Below, in pieces: positions 30,346-41,200 of a stretch of 64,000 nucleotides of DNA (positions are counted from its first letter, which is position 1; each line of letters begins with the position of its first letter). The notes under the pieces were generated by a model. That model had not been told where the DNA came from, did no database searches, and saw only the letters and a program-made list of their open reading frames with translations. A program made the translations under genes and the position numbers. Source of the stretch: Prorocentrum cordatum (lineage: Eukaryota; Sar; Dinophyceae; Prorocentrales; Prorocentraceae); NCBI GenBank assembly GCA_963575745.1, contig CAUYUJ010016487.1:162379-226378 (forward strand). Reading direction: 5' to 3'.

Positions 30346-33300
30346 TCACGCCTCAGGGAAACTCATGCCGTACTTAGGCGGGAGTCCCCTCTTCAACCTG
30401 CTGAGATTCTGCTTCCCTGTAGTGCTACAGGGCCTGGGGTGCACCTGGTCACGCAGAGGGCAGATCACAGCTAGATTCACAGGGGTCCCTACACAAAAAT
30501 TTCCACATGCAGCACAAAAAAAAACTCCTCGGTACACATACAACTGGTGTGAGGAATGGCACTGTGAAACACTCGGATGATGACCGCCATCGGGCCCAAC
30601 TGGCTTCCACGGACCGATCCCAGCGGAGGGCCCATCCCTCGAAGCGGGACCCAACACCACGGGGCCAGGACAGGCCTCAGGCCAAAACTGATCCAAGCGG
30701 CCTTTCAAGGCAGGGAAACGTCTGGCACAAAACTTACATTTAAAAACTGTGCTCATCTTCAGGACATCATGTCCTTGTTGGATGAGGCGGCATTTACGTT
30801 GGTTTGCACTATTAACCCTAGCTCTCTCTCGGTGTTGCTCGCGGCCTAGTCTATCTTGGCGGGTACGACCACAAGTCAACGACACGTGACGACTGATAGC
30901 TAGGAGCCGCTGCAACACGAGGACACAACAGGAATCGACACTATGCACTGTTCTGACTAATTCAGGATCTAAAGCCCCCCATTCGGCAGCCACCCCAGCG
31001 AAGACATCTGCAACCGAATTAGCAACAAGGCCGTGGGGAGAGATCTGGTACTGGTCGATATGTCTCCTGGTAGGATGACTTTTAACCCAGGTCGCACGAA
31101 CATCACCTGGTCGTCTCTCAAGAGTAGTCCAAACTTTTTGCCATATGTCCAGCATGGTAGAGTCATCCACCCGTGCTCCTTTCCTTCTGAAGGCAAAGAC
31201 AATAGGCTGGTAATCAATGTAAACGTGAATTGGGCCCTCGGTGTAAACCAAGAGCTGATGTAGTGCAAATAGTTCTGCTCGAGGAGAGCTCTGCACACAC
31301 ATACCAACAGTAGGCAGGGTCCCACAAAGGATACCTCGAACTTCTAGGGAATCGGGGTCCAGGTGAACGACAGACCATCCGCATCTCCTCAACCTCCAAT
31401 CCTTGCCGTGTTCTCCTCCCGAACCGTCAGTCCCAAACACTCCTCCAACAATTTTAACTCCAGAGCTGATGGACTCAAGGAAAGATCCCCAGGCCCAAAC
31501 ACGGAGCTGCCCATCAGGAAGGTCATCCAACGTCCAACCCATGGGGACCAACCCTCGGGTCCAAAAACAAGACGCGTCAGTGACCCCTTGGCGGGCATCA
31601 TCAGTAAACCTATCAGTGAGTCGGATCGCAGAATCCTCGATGTTTTTGTTGTCTTCACACTGCCAAAACCGGTGAAAAGGGGTCTCTGGGGCCAAACCAC
31701 ACCTGGGACAAACCCCATTGCTTTCATACCCCGAGTCTTTTAATCTCATTTCAGGCCACTGCCCACCTATGATCAGGTTGGTGAGCAATGCAGCTCCTTC
31801 TCCATCGCCATTCTTCTTCAGAGAGGCGTGGAGCTGCTTAAAGACTGTAAAATCAACACCTCCACGGAGTCCTCCTCCACAGAAGTGGTCTGCAGCTCGT
31901 TGCCAAACTTCGCGCGACACTGCAAGGAACACTGCGTGCCACAGGAAAAATCTGAAATCGCCCGAGTCGACTTTCACGTGGTACGGCCCAGGGAACTTCC
32001 AGGAGATAGGGGATTCAGGACGCCCATGGAGGTCCAGGATACAAACAATAACCGCCGCAATAGGTCCCCTAACTCGTCGCCATCGTGAGGTCGGGTCGAT
32101 TCCATTAAACCTGTTCACAAGGTTCGACCAAACTTTGTTAATACTCATCTTCTGCTTTGGCAGCAGGACGGACCAGGTTCTCCTCCACTCGAGCAGGTGT
32201 TCATACCGTAATCTAAACCCAGGGTCATCTCGCATCGGGTTATTAATCGACAAAATCGTAGTGGAGCAGGCGCCTGAAGCCCACAAGCCTGATGCTTTCG
32301 CAGCTTGACCTCGAAGCCGCTGTACAAGAGAGGGCGGGAGGCCAAGCACTTGGTGACTCCAAGTTGAAACAGCCTGCACGGCTGGCTTAAACAAGCGCTT
32401 CGCCTTCTTATTAATGCCTGCCAGGAAAGACAACTTTTTGGAGCGTCGGGAACCCTCAGCCTGCCGTTGTTTCATTTTCCACATGGTCCTCCTCCTTCCT
32501 GCCGTGGTACCAACGCCTAAATCCTTAGCAGTATCTTTCACCATCAGAGGGAGCCCAAGATTAACACATTTCTGGTGCACAATCCTAGTCAACCCAACAC
32601 TAGAGCCCACAATACATGATTTAGACGAAATAACACATCCTCTGTCAACCAGAGCTTGGTGCAACTCAACGATAGCTGGGACAATATTATGAGCAACTGC
32701 TTCAGCACTCCCTTGAAGGGATTGGGTTAAGTCATCAACGTAGGCAAAGATGGGGACCTTCGGGATTCTCTGGTGGGCGGCTTCCAAGATGTCATACAAG
32801 TAACATTTAATCCACGGCATAGACTGGGAGCACCCTGCCAGGATTGATTGTCCTGCTCCAAGGACTCGAGACACTACAGATTCCACCTCGAGCACCCTGG
32901 GGGCGGTGTGGATCAGCAGCCCCATGTACAGCATGAGGGCGGAATAATCAACCTCTCTGGCCAGCCTGACCAACTTAGAGGGGTCAATGGAGTCAAAAAA
33001 TTTTTCCATATCCCAGTGGGCCGAAAGGGACTGGCATCCTTCTTCACGGGCGATTTCGTGGACCAACTCGCGAACCATGGCCGCTCTCAGGGCCGAGGAG
33101 TTTTTAACAGCGGTATCCCAAAACGCAACATGGGAGTCAGTCCAGTCCAAAATACGGTCACCCCTGAGTTTAGTATACATCCTATACAGGGTGGGGCACT
33201 TGGTGATAGGCCTTTCCGAGCTCACAGTCTTAGGGATCAGGGCCACAAGACACAAGTACACCTGGACGGGGAAACTCTGGGTATACTCGAACGCATTGAA

Positions 33301-35088
33301 AAGGTCACACAGGTCCTGTAGAGCTTCTGGCGGCAGCTGCAAAATATCCTTAGGCGACCAACTGTCGACTCCAAGGCTCGTTCCTGCAGGGAAATACTTG
33401 CAAACCCGCGCGATGTCCTGCGGTTGGATGGGGATTAAACCCGTGGCCTCAACGGCCGCCTCGTGTCTAAGCTGACCCATGCTATACACGAGGGAATCGA
33501 TTTGGCTACTGGATGGGGTCCACCACTTCTCCCAGAACAGCTCTCGCACTTTAAGCATTTCGGTGGGGGATTGGGCCACGTTACCTTGGTCAATGAGGAA
33601 TTCAACTTCCTGCTTGGAACCGTGCTTCAACCACTGATGAATGGGCTTGGCTCCCCCCTTGAGCCCCTCAGACAACCACTTCTTAATGCGCCCTTGTCCA
33701 GTTTCTCGAGCCTGCGTCCACGCACGACGAAGGATGGGTTCCAACCCTTCCTGCAAAACATCAACAGGGGTGGGGTCAAGGGGGGGGTCCTTCAGACGCT
33801 CAGCCCAGACCTGGGCTTGCTTGGCGTTCACCAAGGCGGTGATGTGGTGGCCGACCTCGTCGGCTCGCTGAATTAAAACATTCCTGAGGGCAGAAAGGCG
33901 CTGGGTTCCTCCTCGCTTCAGGGCAACTTTCAAATCATACAGCCTGGAGGAAACAAAAGACCAAAAGGCCAGCGTCGGACAGGCAAAGCCTTGCCGAAGG
34001 GGGCCTCTCCTGCCAAGTTTTCCCATTCTTAACTGGACTCCATGACCTCTTTGTCCCCCAAGGGACTCCTGGCAGGACCGAGAAAACATCAGATTCTCAG
34101 CTGCAACTGACCATTTTTGATACCCCTCGGACAGCGGTCCTGGAGGTCCAGCTCCATGATAGGGAAGGAAAGCTGAAAGAACTTCGGCAGGGACAGAGAC
34201 TTGCTGGCGGGGAACTCGAAGCAAATGCACGTGCCAAGGCAGGTCAGGCCCATCGGCAGGTAGAAAGCGTGGTGGTTTGTCCCGCTTACATACAGGAACC
34301 GATAGCATATTAAGTGGAAGCTGGATATGTAAACATGCATGCGTTTTGAATCCAGAGGTAAGATCAGCGTTCATAGTAACATAGGGACGAAGGGATCGGG
34401 AAATAACTCCATAATCGATCATCGAACCAAAACCTTTATCACATGTGAAGTCGACATTCATGGGCTCAACCACCACGCCATTAACAAGCTCACAAAATCC
34501 GCATTCATGCAGATCAACGGCAGGCATATTGAAATCCCCAAGCAATAGGAAAGGGGTGTCAATCATGCGCAGGAAATCAGTCACCTGCTGCAAACGCTTT
34601 AAATTATCACCGACGAGCCCCAAATCAGAAATAAGATATACAACACCAATAGCCATGGACACTCCGTGGGTCTTCAACTCCAGGAAGAACCAACATTCAC
34701 CCGATCCAAATTCCTGGGCTCCTCCAAGAACCGACCGAAGATATTTCTTACAATAGAAAGCTTTCTGAACTACTCCTCCAACTCCCCCATGGGTACCTCC
34801 TCCTGGACTAGGAAGTGCTGCTTGGATGTGTGGGCGCCAACCCATCTGAGAACAGTCTTTCTTGACGGTAGCCAAACGCTCTTGCTTAACGTGATGTTCT
34901 GCGAACATGAAGATGTCAGTCTGACCGATAGCTTTCGAGATCTCTCCTTTAGCCAAAGCAGACCAACTCGAAATGTTGCAGAACGTCACATCAAGGCTTC
35001 CAGCAGCCTTACTAAAGTAGCTGCTGGGGTGGTACTGCCTGGGGGGCTGCGAGCTTGGCAAAGCTGCTGACAAAGAGATTATTCGCAT
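30346..35088 (-). CDS. LINE C ORF2: endonuclease, reverse transcriptase, RNase H polyprotein
   Basis: An uninterrupted frame of 1580 codons from the ATG at 35086-35088. Domains, with residues counted from that Met: endonuclease about 30-256 (DIFMFAEHHV, GDFNMP, MIDYGVIS, closing THACLHI); RT about 550-860 (VALIPKTVSSERPITK, motif A HWDMEKFFDSID, motif B GQSILAGCSQ, motif C FAYVDD at about 32733-32747); zinc knuckle CPRCGLAPETPFHRFWQC (CX2CX8HX4C, about residue 1127); RNase H about 1216-1370 (GTDGSG, SPRAELFAL, YIDYQP, and a final NSVADVFAG); and a C-terminal Cys segment (FFCAACGNF, CPLRDQ) typical of dinoflagellate LINEs. All catalytic Asp/Glu residues that I can place are present. GC is nearer 50 % than in the surroundings. 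It nicks target DNA and copies its own RNA there. The frame stays open upstream to 35730, where it overlaps ORF1. This copy may still be functional. Confidence 0.9.
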   Translation of the reverse strand: MRIISLSAALPSSQPPRQYHPSSYFSKAAGSLDVTFCNISSWSALAKGEISKAIGQTDIFMFAEHHVKQERLATVKKDCSQMGWRPHIQAALPSPGGGTHGGVGGVVQKAFYCKKYLRSVLGGAQEFGSGECWFFLELKTHGVSMAIGVVYLISDLGLVGDNLKRLQQVTDFLRMIDTPFLLLGDFNMPAVDLHECGFCELVNGVVVEPMNVDFTCDKGFGSMIDYGVISRSLRPYVTMNADLTSGFKTHACLHIQLPLNMLSVPVCKRDKPPRFLPADGPDLPWHVHLLRVPRQQVSVPAEVLSAFLPYHGAGPPGPLSEGYQKWSVAAENLMFSRSCQESLGGQRGHGVQLRMGKLGRRGPLRQGFACPTLAFWSFVSSRLYDLKVALKRGGTQRLSALRNVLIQRADEVGHHITALVNAKQAQVWAERLKDPPLDPTPVDVLQEGLEPILRRAWTQARETGQGRIKKWLSEGLKGGAKPIHQWLKHGSKQEVEFLIDQGNVAQSPTEMLKVRELFWEKWWTPSSSQIDSLVYSMGQLRHEAAVEATGLIPIQPQDIARVCKYFPAGTSLGVDSWSPKDILQLPPEALQDLCDLFNAFEYTQSFPVQVYLCLVALIPKTVSSERPITKCPTLYRMYTKLRGDRILDWTDSHVAFWDTAVKNSSALRAAMVRELVHEIAREEGCQSLSAHWDMEKFFDSIDPSKLVRLAREVDYSALMLYMGLLIHTAPRVLEVESVVSRVLGAGQSILAGCSQSMPWIKCYLYDILEAAHQRIPKVPIFAYVDDLTQSLQGSAEAVAHNIVPAIVELHQALVDRGCVISSKSCIVGSSVGLTRIVHQKCVNLGLPLMVKDTAKDLGVGTTAGRRRTMWKMKQRQAEGSRRSKKLSFLAGINKKAKRLFKPAVQAVSTWSHQVLGLPPSLVQRLRGQAAKASGLWASGACSTTILSINNPMRDDPGFRLRYEHLLEWRRTWSVLLPKQKMSINKVWSNLVNRFNGIDPTSRWRRVRGPIAAVIVCILDLHGRPESPISWKFPGPYHVKVDSGDFRFFLWHAVFLAVSREVWQRAADHFCGGGLRGGVDFTVFKQLHASLKKNGDGEGAALLTNLIIGGQWPEMRLKDSGYESNGVCPRCGLAPETPFHRFWQCEDNKNIEDSAIRLTDRFTDDARQGVTDASCFWTRGLVPMGWTLDDLPDGQLRVWAWGSFLESISSGVKIVGGVFGTDGSGGEHGKDWRLRRCGWSVVHLDPDSLEVRGILCGTLPTVGMCVQSSPRAELFALHQLLVYTEGPIHVYIDYQPIVFAFRRKGARVDDSTMLDIWQKVWTTLERRPGDVRATWVKSHPTRRHIDQYQISPHGLVANSVADVFAGVAAEWGALDPELVRTVHSVDSCCVLVLQRLLAISRHVSLTCGRTRQDRLGREQHRERARVNSANQRKCRLIQQGHDVLKMSTVFKCKFCARRFPALKGRLDQFWPEACPGPVVLGPASRDGPSAGIGPWKPVGPDGGHHPSVSQCHSSHQLYVYRGVFFCAACGNFCVGTPVNLAVICPLRDQVHPRPCSTTGKQNLSRLKRGLPPKYGMSFPEA

Positions 35089-35788
35089 AATCTGAAACCC
35101 TAAGGCGTTTGTCCGCCTTGGTCTCAAACTTTTTTGTAAGGAGGGCCTCCAGCCGCTCCAAATCTTCAGGGGAAACCTCCTCAGCTGGCCTCTTGCGAAG
35201 CTCACGAATCTCCTTTTCGGTCTCGTCCAGATCTTGGTCCCCTTCCTCCAGGCCAGGAACAGCTTGCTCTTCACCTCCACGAAGAATGTTCTTGGCCGCC
35301 TTTTGTGCGGACCGAAGTAACTGCCACTCAGAGAAGGGGACCTTGGTGGAATCTGCCACTTTGCGAAGTTCATCATCTGAAAGTTCATGAAGGCGATGTA
35401 CAATGTCTGGATCATACGAGGATTGATTGCCACTGTCCGTGTCGCCCGCTGCTGCAGGAGCTTGATGACCTCCGCCAACAGGTACACCTGCTGGTTCCAT
35501 GGGCACATCTTGGGGTACTTCTCCTGGTGGATGGACTCCAGCAGCACGGGCGGCTTCGGCAGCAGCTTTGGTACGGGCCTTGAACTCCTCCTCGTCGAAG
35601 TTGTTCTGCTTCTCTTTGGCGTGGTTGAGCTTGTTACGTGCCTCCTCCAAACCAGCGGAGGCTGACTGGTACGCAGATTCTGCTTGGGCAACTTTCTCCC
35701 TTGCTTTAGCCAAGGCATCTTGTCGTGCACTACGGTCTTGCCATGCCAACCTTTCTTCTTTTGCTGCCTGCTCCACCTCTTTGGCCAA
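35012..35788 (-). CDS. LINE C ORF1: coiled-coil, probable RNA-binding protein (N-terminus uncertain)
   Basis: 258 codons ending at 35012. The first part is a charged helix (KEVEQAAKEERLAWQDRSAR, LAKAREKVAQAESAY, EEARNKLNHAKEKQNNFDEE); a Pro/Gly-rich linker follows; and the second half is again charged (DETEKEIRELRKRPAEEVSP, EDLERLEALLTKKF). The length and coiled coil fit an ORF1 protein that packages element RNA. There is no ATG at the start: the frame opens after a TAA about 12 nt upstream, so the element is 5'-truncated or the first codons lie in another exon. It overlaps ORF2 by 77 nt counted from the ORF2 ATG; ORF2 is in the +1 frame relative to ORF1. Confidence 0.75.
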   Translation of the reverse strand: MAKEVEQAAKEERLAWQDRSARQDALAKAREKVAQAESAYQSASAGLEEARNKLNHAKEKQNNFDEEEFKARTKAAAEAARAAGVHPPGEVPQDVPMEPAGVPVGGGHQAPAAAGDTDSGNQSSYDPDIVHRLHELSDDELRKVADSTKVPFSEWQLLRSAQKAAKNILRGGEEQAVPGLEEGDQDLDETEKEIRELRKRPAEEVSPEDLERLEALLTKKFETKADKRLRVSDYANNLFVSSFAKLAAPQAVPPQQLL

Positions 35789-35799
35789 CTCGGTACGTT

Positions 35800-36290
35800 A
35801 GGAGGAGGAGGACCCGAACCAAAACCTAAAAACGCCGAATACCAGTTCGATTCAGATAGAGAGGCAGTAACAATCGGCTAGCTCAGACCAGAAAAGCACA
35901 ACTCCGTCATTTGCGTGGGGCGTAGCCCAGAACGTCCAAACCTCGTCGGGGGCGCCTCGCTGGAGGGGATCACCCCGGCTGACCCCAGAGGCACGCTAGA
36001 ATCGCGCGGAGAGCCGCGCGCGACTGCCTGCGGGCGCCACCCACCTCTAACAACTCATTCTCGAATTCACGGCACAGCGGGCCCACGCTCTTGGGCGCCT
36101 GCTCCTCACTTCGGACGGACGGCCCTGCCCCCCGCACGATCGACCTCGGCGGCCACCACCGTCTCAGCCCCCCCCTCTCCACCCCCGCCCCCGCCCGCAC
36201 AACGAAAGAATCCTTCCCCGTGACGAAGATGTCCTGCAGGGCGCCGCGTCTCAACGGGGAGCGGCACCGCTCGCTCTCGAGGAGAGCAAC
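35800..36290. other. LINE C 5' flank, no gene recognised
   Basis: No spliced leader, ORF or repeat is evident upstream of ORF1. The GC content rises sharply from about 35930, a possible edge of the element. Confidence 0.35.
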
Positions 36291-36294
36291 GGGG

Positions 36295-36372
36295 GGGGAG
36301 AAAGAAAGAGAGAGAGAGAGAGAGAAATATAACAAACAAAAAAGAAAGAGAGAGAGAGAGAGAGAGAGAGCT
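36295..36372 (+). repeat. (GA)n microsatellite
   Basis: Two AGAGAGAG runs joined by AAATATAACAAACAAAAAAG. Confidence 0.95.
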
Positions 36373-36384
36373 GCGGCGGGGGCA

Positions 36385-36730
36385 AGGTTCTGTTGCAGAC
36401 CTCCAGGGGCAGAGGGCAGGGGGCAGAGGGAGGGGCTAAACTTGCGGCCTCGCGTCTGGGCGTCTTCACTTCCCGACCCATCTCCAAGTCACGATCATGC
36501 TTGATAAGAAGACTCCAAGCATTGAGCTGTCTTCGCATTCCAGAGTTACAAGAGGCACCCTTCTGGTGTCATAGTCAAGACGCGCACCCATAGTCCCACC
36601 AGCCCTTTAGGGCGTAGGTGGTCTAGAGAGTTTCCTCTGCCAACCCCCTTCTTCCCCTTCGGGGAGGGGTTTACCCCTCCCCTTACCCCTCCCCACTGAC
36701 CTGGACGGGGCGTTCCGCGACGCGTTGGGA
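36385..36730. other. No gene recognised
   Basis: Unique sequence before the 310-bp tandem; CCCTCCCCTTACCCCTCCCC near 36670 is low complexity. Confidence 0.3.
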
Positions 36731-36734
36731 CGTC

Positions 36735-37745
36735 CAAGATGGCCCAAGACAGCTCCAATAGCGAAAAGGCGAGAAAACACAAAACATTGATTTTACCTAG
36801 GTTTTGGAAGGATTTTGGCCTCTTGGGGGGGCCCAAGAGGCGGCTCGAGGCACTCTGGAAGGGCGAGGCTAATTGGGGCTACCCCCTTCTTTGATAGATC
36901 TCATCCAACATAGCCCAAAGAGCGCCCCGAAGGCTCCCAAGAGCGCCCCAAGAGCGCCCCAAGAGGGCCCCAAGAGACCCCAAGAGGCCCCCAAGAAGCC
37001 TCCAAGAGGCTGCCAAGAGACCCCCAAGAGGCTCCAAGAGAGTGCAAGATGGCCCAAGACGGCTCCAAGAGCGAAAAGGCGAGAAATCAACAAACATTGA
37101 TTTTACCTAGGTTTTGGAAGGATTTTGGCCTCTTGGGGGGCCCAAGAGGCGACTCGAGGCACTCTAGAGGGGCAACGCTAATTGGGGACCCCCTCTTCTT
37201 TGATCGATCTCCTCCAAGATGGCCCCAAGAACGCCCCGAAGGCTCCCAAGAGCGCCCCAAGAGCGCCCCAAGAGCGCCCCAAGAGGCCCCAAGAGGCGCC
37301 CAAGAGGCCTCCAAAAGGCTCCCAAGAGACCCCCAAGAGGCCCAAGAGGCTCCCAAGACGGCCCAAGACGGCTCCAAGAGCGAAAAGGCGAGAAAGCAAA
37401 AAACATTGATTTTACTTAGGTTTTGGAAGGATTTTGGCCTCAAGAAGGGCCCAAGAAGCGATTCGAGGCACTCTAGAGGGGCAGCGCTAATTGGGGACCC
37501 CCCCTTCTTTGATAGATCTCCTCCAAGATGGCCCCAAGAGCGCCTCGAAGGCTCCCAAGAGCGCCCCAAAAGCGCCCCAAGAGGGCCCCAAGAGGCCCCA
37601 AGAAGCCCCAAGAGGCCTCCAAGAGGCCCCCAAGAGACCCCCAAGAGGCCACAAGAGGCTCCCCGAGATACGCAAGAGGCCCCCGGGACCGCCAAGAGGC
37701 CCCAAAGACGGCCCAAGAGGCCCCCAAGCTCGCCATTGTCCTCCT
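36735..37745 (+). repeat. 310-bp tandem repeat, three copies
   Basis: GCGAAAAGGCGAGAAA recurs at 36761, 37071 and 37380 (spacing 310 and 309). Each unit carries ACATTGATTTTACCTAGGTT, TTGGAAGGATTTTGGCCTC, GGCACTCTAGAGGGGCA and TTCTTTGAT-GATCTCCTCC, then a CCCAAGAGG-type tract. The unit is therefore a unique segment plus a short-unit repeat. Confidence 0.9.
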
Positions 37746-37975
37746 CCTCCTCTTTTTCTTCCTCCTCCCTCCTCCCCCTCCCCCTCCTCCTCCTCCTCCT
37801 CCTCCTCCTTCTCCTTTTCCTCCTTCTCCTTTTCCTCCTTCTCGTCCTCCTCGTCCTCGCAGTCCTCCATCTCCTCCTCCTTATCCTCCTCCTCCTCCTC
37901 CTCCTCCTGCTCCTCCTCCTGCTCCTCCTCTTCCTCCTCCTACTCCGACGACGACGGCTCCTCCTACATCCTCCC
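37738..37975 (+). repeat. (CTC)n microsatellite
   Basis: CTCCTCCTC with CTTTTCCTC and GCTCCTCC interruptions for about 235 bp. Confidence 0.9.
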
Positions 37976-38295
37976 CCTCTTGGGGTATATGGCGGCTCAC
38001 CCCGCCCTTTGTTCTTCTGCATGCTCCCCCGCTTCCCTCATAACCTCCACTCCCCTGGGACTCATTTCTGGACGGGCTGGTGGGGATACGCGAAGCGTCT
38101 AGAATTAAACCAGAATCGTTCATGGGGTAACACAGCGCGCTGCATCTGGCCTTGCGTTACTGCGCTGCCCGCGCGCGTCTGCGAGATATCGTCCACCCGC
38201 AACATCGCAATGAAAACTGGCAATCGCATTCATCCGCGTGGCCTCCTCAGAAAACTGGGGCGCGCCCACGCCCCGATTCCTTCGATCCTCATCCC
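37976..38295. other. No gene recognised
   Basis: Unique sequence; CGCGAAGCGT..AGAAT at 38088 is shared with 27068, where GGACGGGCTGG/GGACTGGCGG also precedes it, so a diverged short repeat is likely. Confidence 0.35.
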
Positions 38296-38299
38296 TGAG

Positions 38300-41200
38300 C
38301 GCAGCTGAGGAAAGAGTCAGCGCAGGGATCGATCGGTCTCCAGCCTGTTGGGAACGTGAGAGACGGTGATATCACTCGGACTCCGCATTCGCTCGGCCCC
38401 ATCGATGCACGGCGCCTTCCCTCCACGCGCCACCTTGCCGAGCGGCCGCGCGGAGCGGGGCCTGCGTGCCTCTGGGCCCCCGCCTCGGAGAGAAACTGCT
38501 CGTGGATTCCGCCGGGATGGGCGCCTGCAGTTCTGCCGCGCTGGATGCGCACCTGGAACTTCGCTTCGCCCCCCGCCCCAGCGCCGACGCGCTCGCCCCT
38601 CGGAGCCGCGGCCGAAAAGTGTGCGAGGCACTGCGCGACGCGCTCCACAGGTTCGCCCTCGCGAAGAAATCTGCGACAGAGGGTGTGCCCATCTGTCCGA
38701 GGTCAACGCCGTCGCCCGCGCGCTGCCCCCCCCCCCCCCGGTCGGCGACGGCATCGGCGAAGAAGGCGTTGGCCTCAATCCCAGCCTCCGGCACCCGGCG
38801 CATCTCTGGGGCGCGGTAACTCTCGAGAGCGCCGCCTTCTATCATTATATCAGCGCCTGCTCGCGCGCCGTGATCAGACTGAGGCGGGCCGCGCAATCGA
38901 GGAGTTCCTGCTGCTTCTTAGCGCCATTTCCCCAGGGCTCGGTGGAGGGCTGGGCCGGGCCGCCCCGGCGCCCGGGGGCCTGCGGCGCGGGGTCTCTTGA
39001 CCTCGTTCGACTCGTCGGCGCGACCCGGCCGCTGAATCCCCGCGCGCGGCCGTGGTCCGCGCGGGTCGCTCCTCTTCGAACATCCCAGTCCACTGACATG
39101 GCGGAGAGGTCGAAAAGGAGGCCGGCAGGGCAGGCGGGCGCAAGCGCGTTCGATGTAGAGCCCCAGCCTGGGCAGCAATAACCGCGCGCCCTACAGATGA
39201 CGACGGGCCCCCGCTCGATCAGCGGCCTCAGCCCGGAGGTCTTTTTCGGCCGAGCAGCGGCCGACATCAACGACTCCATGGAGATGCCGCTACGCACTTT
39301 CGCCGCAGGAAACGTTCTCATTGGTCACCGTGAGGACCTGCGACAGCTTCGAGGCGTTATGGACGGGGCGCAGATGGTCGACCAGGCCCTTGCAGAGGCC
39401 ATCGTGACCGACCCGGGGACACTTGGAGTCAAGCGACGCACCCGAAGCGCAGTCTCCGAGAGCCACAGGACCTGCAGGTTGGAGCCCAGGGAGGGCCACT
39501 TCAACGTCGAAAGACCGACTGCGAGGAAAACGAACATCAGTCTCGACGAAGTCCCAGGCGACCTCGAAATCAAACAGCCCCGAGATAGGACCGCCAGGGC
39601 AGGCACAGCATGGGGCTGCCGCTGCGCTCCATCACGCAAGCCTCTCAACGCCCCCGTGGAACTGCAGAGCCGAAGGGTCCGCGCTCGCATCCAGGGGCCC
39701 ATTCCCAATGAAAAACTCGCGGCGCGCAAATGGAGAGACCCCAAGACGACCGCCAGCAACTGCCTGTGAGCACTGCGCTTCCTCGCGCAAGCCTGGGGCC
39801 ACCGCGCGCATGGAATGACGGTGGCCCCCCCTGCCGCCCCCCCCCCAGCTCGCCTCGCCGCCCTTGGCTTTTCTCGCAGGCCCACCAGCGGCGATGTCCT
39901 AGGCAGCTGCGACGCGGTGGACGCAGAAGATTCGACGCCAGCAAGCGCCGCGCTGACTACGCGACACAATATGGCACATCTCCCCCATCGGCGCGGGACC
40001 CCCTCCTGACCCAGTACTGCCCCATCCGATGGAAGGCAGCTTTCATGGCCTCGATGCGATAGGCGAGCTCGACGCAAGGGCCCCGAACCTCGCCTTATCC
40101 GGCGCCTTGGTCCCCCGGCTTCTCAGGGCAGCCGCGGCGCCGCTCTTCGAGCTCGGGGGGGCCCTTTACAACGCCTCCTGATTGCCCCGCGTTCCTCTTC
40201 GGACCCATTGCCCATCGCCTCACTTAGAAGCGCGCCTTCGTCCCTGGGGGCCTCCTGGAACCGATCAACTTTGCACCGAGGACCTATCATCAGCTTCTCC
40301 AGGAGATCATCTGCGAACTTCTGGAGGCCCAGGCGCGCGCGAGCGGGGGCGTGGATCGCGGCCCCCGGAATTCGCGGCCGCATCAGAGACTCATGCACTG
40401 TCTGGATGACCCCCCGGCATCGCTCGAGCCATCTATCAACTGTTTGGCGAAAAACCCGCGCGAGCGACCTGGCCGCGGAGGGGCCCGCGCCCAGGTCGGA
40501 GACTGAGGGGCCCATCGGCCGCGGGAAACACGCACCCCCTCCTGGAGCGTCGCCGACATAGGCCGAGGCCCCCTGGGCTGAAAGAGCGCAAAAGCCTCGG
40601 CAAGGTCCTCTGGCATCCTCGCGACGGCGAGACCGAAGAAAGCCGCGATCGCAATCGGGGTCGACGCACTTCGGGCCGACGCGAATGAGGCCCTCGAAGG
40701 ACCCCTCCCCCGCGTAACCGAGGCCGCGCGCCACCCAATTTCCCTTCGGCCCAGTCGCAGCAGACTTCATCAAATCGAGACACGCACCCACATTCCAGAA
40801 GCCTGGAATCATCCCCCAGAAACGCGTCATGCAAAAAGTAAGTCTGCAACCACTTCCGACAATGGACTTCATCTGTCTCTACGCGGTCGAATATGCGTGC
40901 TCACGCCACTCTGGGTGCGGATGGAAATACGCCGCATCTCCGAAGGCAACCACCGCGGAGGGGCAGTGCGCCTCTTGGGCGCTCGTTTGAAGCATCGCTC
41001 AACCTGCTTCGTATCAGCAATAAGTTTTGCCAAAGCTTGCTGCGATCGTTCTTCTAGCTGGTCGGCTGGAGGGGCGGGTCTTCTCCATGGCTGATGCGGG
41101 GCCGCCATGTCGCCCCAACTCAACCTGGATGCTTGGAGGCCTCCGCGCCCACCAGGCTGCGACAGGCGCGTGAACCGCTCTTCGCCAGCGGGGGGATTGC

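Noticed and set aside
29402-30377. Long Ser- and His-rich proteins on the plus strand and Asp-rich ones on the minus strand
   Set aside because: All come from translating the CAT/TCC microsatellite in different frames.
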